Source: UBA6065 sp038063975
GTDB lineage: Bacteria; Patescibacteriota; Minisyncoccia; Phycocordibacterales; UBA6065
Direction of reading: 5' to 3'
Assembly (NCBI GenBank): GCA_038063975.1
Contig: JBBTTY010000004.1
Location: 1 to 14,400, forward strand
DNA: 14,400 nucleotides
This document shows, piece after piece, positions 5,755 to 13,124 of this stretch. Both the position numbers and the translations under genes were made by a program. Positions within the stretch are counted from its first letter, which is position 1, and each line of letters opens with the position of its first letter. The notes under the pieces were generated by a model. It did not search any database. It was given only the letters and a program-made list of their open reading frames with translations, and was not told where the DNA came from.

Positions 5755-6654
5755 TTACTTTTTTGGAATTAATTTTATAGCTTTTTCAATTATAGGCATC
5801 ATATCGGCATAGCAATTGAGTTCGGCAACTTGTTCGATTTTGAACCATTCTGCTTTGTCGAGTCCGCCAGATGGTCCTAATTTGAGTGGCCCATACTTGG
5901 CTTCTGCCAGAAAATAGAGAACTTGCTTGCGGATTTTTCCGTGCGCGGGATGAGTAGCTATATATTCATTGCTTGCTACTTCTTTGATAATTTTTATATC
6001 TATACCCATCTCTTCTTTTATCTCGCGTATGGTGCCAATTTTTGTATCTTCATTTCCTTCCAACTTGCCTTTTGAAAGCGTCCATCGGCCAAAAACATCA
6101 TGAACCAAGGCGAGATAAATATTTCCTTCATGCCGGGTAAAAACGATGGCGCCACCGAGCCTCTGAATTGGCATTTTATCGTACGGCACATTGAATTTGT
6201 CATCATGCTTTTTCGAAACGGCGTCTTTGCCCGGCTCTCCTAGCTCTTTATAAACCGAGCCGAGTACTCCATTGACGAATTTACCGCTATTCTCACCACC
6301 AAAATTTTTGGCCAATTCAATGGCTTCATTTATGGCGACTTTTGCCGGTACTTCTTTTCTATCGGCAAAGAGAAGTTCGTAGAGACCGATGCGTAAAATA
6401 TTTCTGTCAACAATGGAAATTTTATCGAGAGGCCAATCGGGAGCGGCTTTGGTGATGATCATGTCTATTTCCGGTCTTTTTTTCAAAACCCCAGCGCAGA
6501 GTTCAACCATAAAAGACAAATCCGTCTGGCCTGGAGCAAACTCGGTGGCATTGCGAATGACAGCCTCCGAGAGAATATTATCTTTCTGGTCGCGGAAGTC
6601 CCACTCAAAGAGTGATTGGAGGACTACCGATCTAGCGAGATGCCTATTTGCCAT
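5755..6654 (-). CDS. nusB: NusB-Nudix hydrolase fusion protein, 299 aa
   Basis: NusB binds boxA RNA with ribosomal protein S10 and supports antitermination in rRNA operons. Residues 1-138 are a complete NusB domain: MANRHLARSVVLQSLFEWDF, then DWPLDKISIVDRNILRIGLYEL (73-94) and VPAKVAINEAIELAKNFGGENSGKFVNGVLG (102-132). After a polar linker (139-160), residues 161-299 form a Nudix hydrolase domain. Its Nudix box is G196 to I218 with every consensus residue present: G196, E202, R210, E211, E214, E215 and G217. Nudix enzymes hydrolyse nucleoside diphosphates linked to another moiety; the LGGAIVF start and WTLSKGKLE resemble diadenosine-polyphosphate or 8-oxo-dGTP type enzymes, but the substrate cannot be read from sequence. 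One open frame with no stop or frameshift joins the two. Met161 could be an internal start but has no Shine-Dalgarno. The gene precedes rnc by 41 nt. Confidence 0.9.
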   Translation of the reverse strand: MANRHLARSVVLQSLFEWDFRDQKDNILSEAVIRNATEFAPGQTDLSFMVELCAGVLKKRPEIDMIITKAAPDWPLDKISIVDRNILRIGLYELLFADRKEVPAKVAINEAIELAKNFGGENSGKFVNGVLGSVYKELGEPGKDAVSKKHDDKFNVPYDKMPIQRLGGAIVFTRHEGNIYLALVHDVFGRWTLSKGKLEGNEDTKIGTIREIKEEMGIDIKIIKEVASNEYIATHPAHGKIRKQVLYFLAEAKYGPLKLGPSGGLDKAEWFKIEQVAELNCYADMMPIIEKAIKLIPKK

Positions 6655-6749
6655 ATTAAATGTGCTTTCTTTATTCTGCTCTAAACCCCTTATATGTCTA
6701 TTGTATAAAGCCGGAGTTCAAAGCACAAGCAGAGTTTTTCCAAACTTTA

Positions 6750-6778
6750 CGAAACAAAATCAAACAAAATTAGTTTGA
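6750..6778 (-). terminator. Weak candidate terminator after rpmF
   Basis: On the minus strand a TCAAAC/GTTTGA stem (6773-6778 with 6760-6765) with a 7-nt loop is followed by TTTTGTTT. It starts 2 nt after the rpmF stop. The stem is short and AT-rich, so it may be leaky and allow read-through into nusB-nudix. Confidence 0.4.
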
Positions 6779-6780
6779 AA

Positions 6781-7005
6781 TTAGCGTGCCGTTTGGGCTT
6801 CCTTCATTTTCTTAGCCTTTTTATCAGCCTTTTTGTCCATATCTATGACCACAAGATCTTTATATTTGCCTGTGACAGCGCTCGCACGGTGACGGAGATG
6901 GATCACGCCGGTCTTTGTATCAGTTGAAAGGGCAGGGTTCTGCAAGGCGTGATGAGAACGTCTGTTACCTCTCGCTGATCTTGTTGCACGCATTCGTACT
7001 ACCAT
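6781..7005 (-). CDS. rpmF: Ribosomal protein bL32, zinc-free form, 74 aa
   Basis: bL32 is a small basic protein of the large ribosomal subunit. The N-terminus MVVRMRATRSARGNRRSHHAL matches bL32 of Candidate Phyla Radiation bacteria, and the later HLRHRA matches the segment between the two cysteine pairs. Where zinc-ribbon bL32 has CPxC the sequence reads STDTKTG, and where the second pair should be it reads ASAVTGKYK, so all four zinc cysteines are absent. A lysine-rich tail of about 20 residues follows. I chose the ATG at 7005; the open frame extends further upstream, but that part runs back into the rnhB 3' end and has no ribosomal protein character. A good promoter ends 9 nt before the ATG, implying a leaderless mRNA. 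rnhB lies upstream and nusB-nudix downstream on the same strand. Confidence 0.85.
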   Translation of the reverse strand: MVVRMRATRSARGNRRSHHALQNPALSTDTKTGVIHLRHRASAVTGKYKDLVVIDMDKKADKKAKKMKEAQTAR

Positions 7006-7014
7006 AGTGAAAAC

Positions 7015-7042
7015 ACTATAGCAGAAGTTTCGATAAAGGCAA
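7015..7042 (-). promoter_or_regulatory. Promoter of rpmF, leaderless arrangement
   Basis: On the minus strand -35 TTGCCT (7037-7042), a 16-bp spacer and -10 TATAGT (7015-7020). Only 9 nt separate the -10 from the rpmF ATG, so transcription should start at or within about 3 nt of the start codon. A small dyad, ATAGTG/CACTAT (7004-7009 and 7014-7019), spans the -10 and the start codon. Confidence 0.6.
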
Positions 7043-7090
7043 GAAAAAATCTCATCGTTGGGGTTAGACGATGCGGACTGAAATTGACAA

Positions 7091-7681
7091 TCAAATATTT
7101 CCACAAAAGCTTTTTCTGTGAATCGGCGACAGGCCATGCTTGCGTATCAGTCTAAAATGCTCTCTCGTGCCGTAGCCTTTGTGTTTTTCAAAACCATACA
7201 GGGGATAAATTTTCGCCTGTTTTGTCATATATCTGTCTCTCATCACTTTTGCCACAATAGAAGCGGCGCTGATGATGGGAATTTTTTCATCGCCTTTTAT
7301 AATGGTCTCTTGAAAGAGAAATTTTTCCGGAGCCACGAGAGCGCCGTCTAATTTTATCAGCGTCTTATCCGGCGCGAGAGCGAGAGATTCGAGTGATTGA
7401 TTCAAAGCTTTTTTTATAGCTTGTGAAATACCTATTTTATCTATTTCCATTGCCGATATGGAAGCAATAGCAAAATCTAGATGGCCTTTTGATTTTAAAG
7501 CCGAGATTTTTTCAAACCACTCTGTGCGCTTTTTGGGAGAAAGCTTTTTTGAGTCTTTTATACCTTTGAAATAAGAGAAATCAAATTGGTGTGGGACTTT
7601 ACAAGCACAGACAGTCACCGGGCCGGCCAATGGTCCACGACCGACTTCGTCAATTCCTACAATATGGGTGACCTTTTGCAT
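7091..7681 (-). CDS. rnhB: Ribonuclease HII, 196 aa
   Basis: RNase HII nicks RNA-DNA hybrids and removes misincorporated ribonucleotides and primers. The family motif IVGIDEVGRGPLAGPV contains catalytic D11 and E12. DSKKLSPKKR follows, then IKLDGALV with the third Asp and PIISAASIVAKVMRDRYM with the fourth. The C-terminus has YGFEKHKGYGTREH and ends shortly after HGLSPIHRKSF, as usual. Three in-frame ATGs lie close together (7717, 7693, 7681). I prefer 7681 because it leaves about ten residues before IDEVGRG, the normal spacing; none has a Shine-Dalgarno. The gene is divergent from dnaE with a 51-bp AT-rich gap and is followed by rpmF. Confidence 0.93.
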   Translation of the reverse strand: MQKVTHIVGIDEVGRGPLAGPVTVCACKVPHQFDFSYFKGIKDSKKLSPKKRTEWFEKISALKSKGHLDFAIASISAMEIDKIGISQAIKKALNQSLESLALAPDKTLIKLDGALVAPEKFLFQETIIKGDEKIPIISAASIVAKVMRDRYMTKQAKIYPLYGFEKHKGYGTREHFRLIRKHGLSPIHRKSFCGNI

Positions 7682-7694
7682 ACTTATAGTCATG

Positions 7695-7724
7695 TTTATA
7701 GTATTGCACAAAATCATTTATACT
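7695..7724 (+). promoter_or_regulatory. Candidate dnaE promoter, leaderless arrangement
   Basis: -10 TATACT at 7719-7724 lies 8 nt before the dnaE ATG. A weak -35 TTTATA (7695-7700) has an 18-bp spacer. There is no Shine-Dalgarno, so translation would begin on a leaderless or 1-3 nt-leader mRNA. Confidence 0.5.
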
Positions 7725-7732
7725 AGAGTTAT

Positions 7733-10700
7733 ATGTCTCGCTTTATCCACTTGCATGTCCATTCGCATTATTCCCTGCTAGCGGCTCTGCCGAAAATTCC
7801 TGATCTCATAGAAGCGGCGAAAATAGATGAGGCAAAGTCGCTCGCCCTGACTGATAACGGCAATCTCTATGGCGCCATTGAATTTTACAAGGACTGCAAG
7901 AAGGTCGGTATAAAACCGATCATCGGTGTAGATTTTTATGTCGCCCCGCGTTCGCGAATCGACAAACAATCCGGTATCGACTCGCGACGGACACGCCTCA
8001 TTTTACTCGCCAAAAATCTCACGGGTTACAATAATCTGATTCAACTCGTGACCAAAAGCTTTCTCGAGGGCTTCTATTACAAACCTCGCATAGACAGAGA
8101 ACTCATAGAAAAACATCATGATGGTTTGATTGCAATTTCCTCTGCTTTCAGTGGCGACCTCACTTTGGCCCTCCAAGGAAATGACATTTCAAAGGCTTGT
8201 GATATAGCCAGTTGGTACAAAGGCCTTTTTGGTTCTGATTATTACATGGAAATTACTCATCACCCAGATATAGAAGGACACAGCACTCTGATGGAGCGAA
8301 CCAGAGAGGTGGCCAAAAAATCCGGCGTGCCTCTCTGTGCCGGTGGAAATGTCTATTACATAAAGCCAGGAGATAAACCTGCCCAACAAACACTCATGCT
8401 CGTAAACTCTAGTGGCGACGATAAAATCAGTGATGATGATACGGCCGATTTTTCTTTTATATCAAACGAAACAGCCCAAAATTATTTCCGTGACATGCCT
8501 GAAGTTATAACCAATACGGAAAAAATCGCCGACAAATGTAATCTCGAACTCACTCTCGGTAAATGGATTTTCCCGAAATATACAGTGACGCCCGGCAAAA
8601 GCTATGATGAGGAACTGCGCGAAATCGTTTTTGTCGGATTTGAGCGCCGAAAAATAGCAAAGACAAAAGAAGCCTTGGATCGCGTCGAATATGAAATCAA
8701 AGTCATAAAAGATAAAGGCTATGCCCCCTATTTCCTCATTGTCTCGGATCTCATGCGTTATGCCCACGAACATGGAATCCTCACAACCATCAGAGGATCC
8801 GTTGCCGGTTCTCTGGTCACATATCTCGCAGGCATTACGACCATTGATCCACTCGAATACAAACTACCTTTTGAACGATTCCTAAACCCAGAACGTCCAA
8901 GTGCTCCTGATATAGATATGGACTTCGCTGACGATAGGCGAGATGAAATGATTGAGTACACAAAGAAAAAATACGGCCTGAAAAATGTAGCGCAAATCAG
9001 CACATTCGGCACTATGGCGGCTCGCGGATCTGTGCGTGACGTCGCTCGAGCATTAGGCTTTCCCGTAGCAACCGGCGATAAACTGACGAAACTCATTCCT
9101 ATGGGCTCTCAAGGCTTTCCTATGACCATAAATCGCGCCCTTGAATTGGTTCCCGAGCTCAAGCAAATGTATGACGAAGATGCAGATACAAAACGCATCA
9201 TAGATTTAGCTAAAAAAATAGAAGGTTGTGCCAGACAAATTTCTACTCATGCCGCCGGTGTGGTCATAGCGCCGACAGACCTAACAGATTACACGCCCAT
9301 ACAATATGATCCAAAAGGAGAAAATAAAATTATCACTCAATACGATATGTATTCGATTACTGATGAATATGGCGGTATCGGTCTTCTCAAATTCGATTTT
9401 CTCGGCATAAAAAATCTAGCTATTCTCTCGAGCGCTGTTTCTCTGGCGAAAAAAATCGAAAACAAGACAATAGACATAGAAAACATTCCGATGGATGACA
9501 AAAAAACATTTGCTATGCTCGCCCGTGGTGAAACCGAGGGTATCTTTCAGTTGAACGGTTCGGGTATGACAAAGCATTTGAAAGATTTAAAACCATCTAC
9601 TATCCACGACATAAACGCCATGGTCGCCCTGTATCGTCCGGGGCCCATGGAATCCATTCCGCAATATATTGAACGAAAACATGATCCGAGCAAAATAGAA
9701 TTTCTCGATCCGCGTTTAAAAGATATCTTAGACCGTTCATACGGTGTTCTCACATATCAGGACGACGTTATGATGATAGCTATAAAGCTCGGCGGATACT
9801 CTTGGCCTGAGGCTGATAAATTACGCAAAGCCATGGGCAAGAAAATTCCGAAAGAAATGGAGGAGCAGAGGGAAAAATTGATCGATGGTTTGGTAAAAAA
9901 CGGTATGACCACCACCAAAGCCAAACACATGTGGTCTCTTATAGAGCCTTTTGCCGCATACGGTTTCAACAAAGCCCATGCGGCGAGCTACGGCCGTGTC
10001 GCCTATCAGACGGCTTATATGAAAGCGAATTTCCCCGCTATTTATATGTCCGCAGTTTTGACGGCTGATTCAGGCGAAGTGGAAAAAATCGGCGAAATCA
10101 TGACTGAATGCAAACGTATGGGTATTCCTGTCTTGCCACCGTCAATAAATGAGAGCTTTGAAGGTTTTACGGTCATCAAAGGCGAAAATAGTACAGCACA
10201 TACTATAGGTGATAAAATCAGATTCGGTTTGAGCTCTATCAAAAATTTTGGCGAAGGTATTTCAAAAATAATCATAGACGAGAGAAAAGCCCACGGCAAG
10301 TTCAAATCGCTTTCAGATTTCCTCTCTCGCATAAAAGATAAGAACTTGAATAAAAAATCTCTAGAAGCTCTGATCAAAGCCGGCGCTCTGGATGATTTTG
10401 CGGATAGGACAGCGATGTATGGAAATATTGAGAGATTGCTCGAATACAACAAAGACAAAGTAAAAATGGGCGGAAACCAAGATTCGCTCTTTGCAGGTAC
10501 TTCTGGCAGATATGGTCCAGTCGAAGAACTCCGGCTTGAGACAGTCGCTCCTGTAACAATAGCCGAAAAATTGCTCTGGGAAAAAGAATTGCTCGGTCTC
10601 TACATCTCCGGCCATCCTCTGGATAAATACAAAAATATACTGGAAAAAAGACCTTTGGATATTGCCAAAGTAAAAGCAAAGGCTAGTTTGGAAATTTCTC

Positions 10701-10966
10701 TGGGCAAAGCTTTGTCGGAAGAAACTTTTGTACTCGGTGGCATCATAGAAGAAGTCAGGCCTGTGACAACAAAGAAAAACGATTCTATGTGTTTCATTCG
10801 CCTCGCCGATATGTCTGGGACGATAGAAGTTGTAGTTTTTCCTCGAACCTATGCACAATATAAATCAGTCATCGTTCCCGAAAAATGTATAGCTGTCAAA
10901 GCCAAACTTTCAGATAGAAATGGCGAGGTTTCTCTGGTTGCTGAAAGTTTTATGGCTTTGGTGTAG
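7733..10966 (+). CDS. dnaE: DNA polymerase III alpha subunit, 1077 aa
   Basis: The catalytic subunit of the replicative DNA polymerase. The order is standard: PHP domain (about 1-280, beginning FIHLHVHSHYSLL), C-family polymerase core with RGSVAGSLVTYLAGIT (354-369) and the two-aspartate motif APDIDMDF (D393, D395, D397), the third catalytic Asp in LKFDFLG (D555), THAAGVVIAP (505-514), fingers with LYRPGPMESIP, a helix-hairpin-helix region, and a C-terminal OB-fold (about 1000-1077, with CFIRLADMSGTIEVVVFP). It ends just after the OB-fold and lacks the ~80-residue tau-binding tail of E. coli DnaE (1160). The PHP domain keeps HxHxH but has TDNGN instead of TDHGN and GNVYY instead of NDVHY, so metal ligands are lost. 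The ATG at 7733 is the family start. It is divergent from rnhB; an intrinsic terminator follows at 11084-11113. Confidence 0.97.
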   Translation: MSRFIHLHVHSHYSLLAALPKIPDLIEAAKIDEAKSLALTDNGNLYGAIEFYKDCKKVGIKPIIGVDFYVAPRSRIDKQSGIDSRRTRLILLAKNLTGYNNLIQLVTKSFLEGFYYKPRIDRELIEKHHDGLIAISSAFSGDLTLALQGNDISKACDIASWYKGLFGSDYYMEITHHPDIEGHSTLMERTREVAKKSGVPLCAGGNVYYIKPGDKPAQQTLMLVNSSGDDKISDDDTADFSFISNETAQNYFRDMPEVITNTEKIADKCNLELTLGKWIFPKYTVTPGKSYDEELREIVFVGFERRKIAKTKEALDRVEYEIKVIKDKGYAPYFLIVSDLMRYAHEHGILTTIRGSVAGSLVTYLAGITTIDPLEYKLPFERFLNPERPSAPDIDMDFADDRRDEMIEYTKKKYGLKNVAQISTFGTMAARGSVRDVARALGFPVATGDKLTKLIPMGSQGFPMTINRALELVPELKQMYDEDADTKRIIDLAKKIEGCARQISTHAAGVVIAPTDLTDYTPIQYDPKGENKIITQYDMYSITDEYGGIGLLKFDFLGIKNLAILSSAVSLAKKIENKTIDIENIPMDDKKTFAMLARGETEGIFQLNGSGMTKHLKDLKPSTIHDINAMVALYRPGPMESIPQYIERKHDPSKIEFLDPRLKDILDRSYGVLTYQDDVMMIAIKLGGYSWPEADKLRKAMGKKIPKEMEEQREKLIDGLVKNGMTTTKAKHMWSLIEPFAAYGFNKAHAASYGRVAYQTAYMKANFPAIYMSAVLTADSGEVEKIGEIMTECKRMGIPVLPPSINESFEGFTVIKGENSTAHTIGDKIRFGLSSIKNFGEGISKIIIDERKAHGKFKSLSDFLSRIKDKNLNKKSLEALIKAGALDDFADRTAMYGNIERLLEYNKDKVKMGGNQDSLFAGTSGRYGPVEELRLETVAPVTIAEKLLWEKELLGLYISGHPLDKYKNILEKRPLDIAKVKAKASLEISLGKALSEETFVLGGIIEEVRPVTTKKNDSMCFIRLADMSGTIEVVVFPRTYAQYKSVIVPEKCIAVKAKLSDRNGEVSLVAESFMALV

Positions 10967-10967
10967 T

Positions 10968-11113
10968 ATTTCAATTGGAGTCGTTCTGTCAGTCTACCCC
11001 TCTCTAAAAAAGAGGATATGGGTCACATAGAGGACTCCGACGAGATTGTCCCAAAACCTCCGACCCTAAAAGACTGAAATTGCGCTGTCGCTTAGCGACA
11101 GCCCTCTTTTTTT
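10968..11113 (+). ncRNA. Candidate structured RNA 1 (or dnaE 3' UTR) with terminator
   Basis: This is the first half of a 418-base stretch without genes. Nested complementarity is visible. Outer arms are ATTTCA (10968-10973) with TGAAAT (11075-11080). GGAGTC (10977-10982) pairs with GACTCC (11033-11038). An inner hairpin is ACCCCTCT (10996-11003) with AGAG (11011-11014) plus GGGT (11020-11023). An alternative pairing, CAGTCT (10990-10995) with AGACTG (11071-11076), competes with it. An intrinsic terminator closes the region. A weak promoter, TTGCTG-18-TGTAGT (10938-10967), overlaps the dnaE end, so it may be a separate transcript of about 140 nt or a processed dnaE tail. No tmRNA, RNase P, SRP or tRNA motif is present. 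Function unknown. Confidence 0.45.
11084..11113 (+). terminator. Intrinsic terminator after dnaE / RNA 1
   Basis: A perfect 8-bp stem, GCTGTCGC (11084-11091) with GCGACAGC (11095-11102), has a TTA loop and is followed after CCTC by seven T (11107-11113). Confidence 0.88.
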
Positions 11114-11114
11114 G

Positions 11115-11142
11115 TTGTGAAAAACACTAAATACTGTAATAT
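11115..11142 (+). promoter_or_regulatory. Promoter of candidate RNA 2 / thrS leader
   Basis: -35 TTGTGA (11115-11120), a 16-bp spacer and -10 TAATAT (11137-11142) lie immediately after the upstream terminator. Transcription would start near 11149, exactly at the GGATAGG element of the structured RNA. Confidence 0.55.
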
Positions 11143-11148
11143 ACCAAA

Positions 11149-11368
11149 TGGATAGGTAGCTTGTAGGATGAATAGGCATCCTTGACTCAAGGGAATATCT
11201 GACATGTTGCAATACACATAGATCAGTTTGTCTCATTCCAAAACAATGGAGGTCTGGCTGAAAACGACCAAAGCGCTTATGGGTCCTATCCTGTAGAGCC
11301 GAACAGTTGTCACCCTACAAAGCGCATCCTATGGCCCGTATGTTCAGAGTTGAACATGCGGGTTTTTT
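11149..11368 (+). ncRNA. Candidate structured RNA 2, about 220 nt: small RNA or attenuating leader of thrS
   Basis: It lies between its own promoter and its own terminator, 17 nt before the thrS ATG. Long-range complementarity is extensive: GGATAGG (11150-11156) with CCTATCC (11285-11291), and TTGTAGG (11161-11167) with CCTACAA (11314-11320). AGGATG (11165-11170) can pair locally with CATCCT (11177-11182) or distally with an identical CATCCT (11325-11330) that abuts the terminator. A competing local hairpin pairs GCGCTT (11273-11278) with AAGCGC (11320-11325), GGGT with ACCC, and CTGT with ACAG. These pairings are mutually exclusive, as in a switch or a pseudoknotted RNA. There is no T-box sequence and no threonine-rich leader peptide. 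Standalone RNA and thrS attenuator are both possible; the class is unknown. Confidence 0.5.
11335..11368 (+). terminator. Intrinsic terminator between RNA 2 and thrS
   Basis: A 12-bp stem from C11335 to A11346 pairs with T11351 to G11362 around a GAGT loop, with one T-C mismatch near the base, and is followed by six T (11363-11368). It stands 16 nt before the thrS ATG, so any transcript from upstream must read through it to express thrS. Confidence 0.88.
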
Positions 11369-11384
11369 ATGCAATATTTATCGT

Positions 11385-13124
11385 ATGTCCTCCATAGAAC
11401 AAACCCGTCATTCATTTGCTCATTTACTCGCTGCTGCTGTGAGAGAACTTTACCCTGAAGCAAAAACCACTATCGGACCTGCCGTAGACAATGGTTTTTA
11501 TTATGATTTTGAATTTCCTGCGGGAATTACAATATCAGAAAAAGAATTCCCAAAAATAGAAAAAACTATGAGGAAAATTCTGCCGGAATGGAAAGAATTT
11601 GAAAAAATTTCTGTTTCGGCTGACGAAGCAAAAAAACAATTCGCAAATAATCCATACAAACTAGAACTTATAAATGAGATTATAAAAAAGGGCGAAGACA
11701 TCACCCTGTATAAATCAGGAAAATTTACAGATCTTTGTCGTGGTGGGCATACTGAAATTGCTGATATGAATGCAGGTGCATTCAAACTCGAACGCGTAGC
11801 CGGCGCATATTGGCGTGGAGATGAGAAAAACAAAATGCTCACACGTATATACGGCTTGGCTTTTGCTTCCAAAGACGAACTTGATACTCATGTAATCCAA
11901 ATAGAAGAAGCCAAGAAACGTGACCACAAAAAAATTGGTCGAGAACTTGGTTTGTTTGTTTTTTCAGAACTTGTTGGCTCCGGTCTTCCCCTTTGGACGC
12001 CACGAGGCACTCTGGTGCGTGACTTACTCGATGATTACGTCTGGCAATTACGCAGAGAAAAAGGTTATATGCGTGTCACTATTCCTCATATAACAAAAAA
12101 AGATTTATACGAGAAATCCGGCCATTGGGCAAAATTCAAAGACGAACTTTTCAAAATCGAAACCCGCGAAGGACACACTTTCGCTATGAAGCCGATGAAC
12201 TGTCCTCATCATACCCAGATATATGATGCAGAGCTCCGTAGTTATCGAGACATGCCTCAGAGATACGCCGAGACGACCATGGTCTATCGTGACGAGCAGT
12301 CTGGCGAGCTTTCGGGACTTTCTCGTGTCCGCTCAATTACTCAAGACGATGCGCATGTTTTCTGCCGAGAAAATCAGATCGAAGAAGAGATGTTTGCTGT
12401 CTGGGATATCATAGACAAATTCTATGGTACATTCGGTTTTGGTTTGCAAGTACGTTTGTCCCTTCATGATCCGGAACATTTTGAGAAATATATAGGCTCA
12501 AAAGAAACTTGGACCCGCGCCGAAAAACAAATAAAAGCAATAGTGGAAAAACGCGGCACGAAAAATGTTATAGGTGGCCTAGGTGAAGCTGCTATGTACG
12601 GACCAAAAATAGATTTTATGGCAACAGATTCAATCGGACGGACACTCCAAGTAGCAACTATTCAATTGGATTTCAATATGCCCGATAGATTTGAACTCAA
12701 ATGCGTAAATGAAAAAGGCGAAAAAGAACAAATCGTTATGATTCATTGTGCCATTATGGGTTCTATAGAACGATTCGTGGCGACTCTCCTGGAACATACG
12801 GCGGGAAACCTCCCTCTCTGGCTATCACCCGTGCAAGTAAAAATCACACCCGTTAGAGAATCAAATTATGAAAAAGTACGAGAAGTTGGCGAAATTCTAG
12901 AGGCTGTTGGCTTGCGTGTGGATGCGGATGTGAGTGATACAGGATTCGGCAAAAAAGTGCGTGAAGCTAAAGATTTTAAAATTCCCTACACCATAATTAT
13001 CGGCGACAAAGATATGGAAAAAGGCGTCGTCACTCTGGAATCTCGTGACCGTGGCAAAATCGGAGAGATGAAAATAGAAGAAGTTTTGGAGATGCTGGTG
13101 GAAGAAAATAAATTAAAAAATTAA
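11385..13124 (+). CDS. thrS: Threonyl-tRNA synthetase lacking the TGS domain, 579 aa
   Basis: Charges tRNA-Thr with threonine. I chose the ATG at 11385 (MSSIEQTRHSFAHLLAAAV); the frame opens further upstream only by reading through the terminator hairpin from a TTG. The protein starts directly at the editing domain with its HxxxH (HSFAH) and LCRGGH motif, then VAGAYWRGDEKNKMLTRIYG. The class II catalytic core has MKPMNCPHH (zinc cysteine), motif 2 in VYRDEQSGELSGLSRVRSITQDDAHVF (second zinc ligand, His of DDAH), and motif 3 in HCAIMGSIERF (third zinc ligand, His). The anticodon-binding domain is the last ~105 residues. E. coli ThrRS has 642 residues because it carries an N-terminal TGS domain, absent here. 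There is no Shine-Dalgarno; a weak TTGAAC-17-AATATT promoter (11350-11378) ends 6 nt before the ATG and overlaps the terminator. Confidence 0.96.
   Translation: MSSIEQTRHSFAHLLAAAVRELYPEAKTTIGPAVDNGFYYDFEFPAGITISEKEFPKIEKTMRKILPEWKEFEKISVSADEAKKQFANNPYKLELINEIIKKGEDITLYKSGKFTDLCRGGHTEIADMNAGAFKLERVAGAYWRGDEKNKMLTRIYGLAFASKDELDTHVIQIEEAKKRDHKKIGRELGLFVFSELVGSGLPLWTPRGTLVRDLLDDYVWQLRREKGYMRVTIPHITKKDLYEKSGHWAKFKDELFKIETREGHTFAMKPMNCPHHTQIYDAELRSYRDMPQRYAETTMVYRDEQSGELSGLSRVRSITQDDAHVFCRENQIEEEMFAVWDIIDKFYGTFGFGLQVRLSLHDPEHFEKYIGSKETWTRAEKQIKAIVEKRGTKNVIGGLGEAAMYGPKIDFMATDSIGRTLQVATIQLDFNMPDRFELKCVNEKGEKEQIVMIHCAIMGSIERFVATLLEHTAGNLPLWLSPVQVKITPVRESNYEKVREVGEILEAVGLRVDADVSDTGFGKKVREAKDFKIPYTIIIGDKDMEKGVVTLESRDRGKIGEMKIEEVLEMLVEENKLKN

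Noticed and set aside
11149..11368. T-box, tmRNA, RNase P RNA or SRP RNA as identity of the thrS-upstream RNA
   Set aside because: No T-box AGGGTGG-type sequence, no tRNA-like CCA end, no RNase P GGAAAGTC/ACAGAA elements and no SRP GGAAGCAGC-type loop could be found by eye.
11307..11384. Upstream TTG start for thrS
   Set aside because: The added residues read through the intrinsic terminator and do not resemble a TGS domain.
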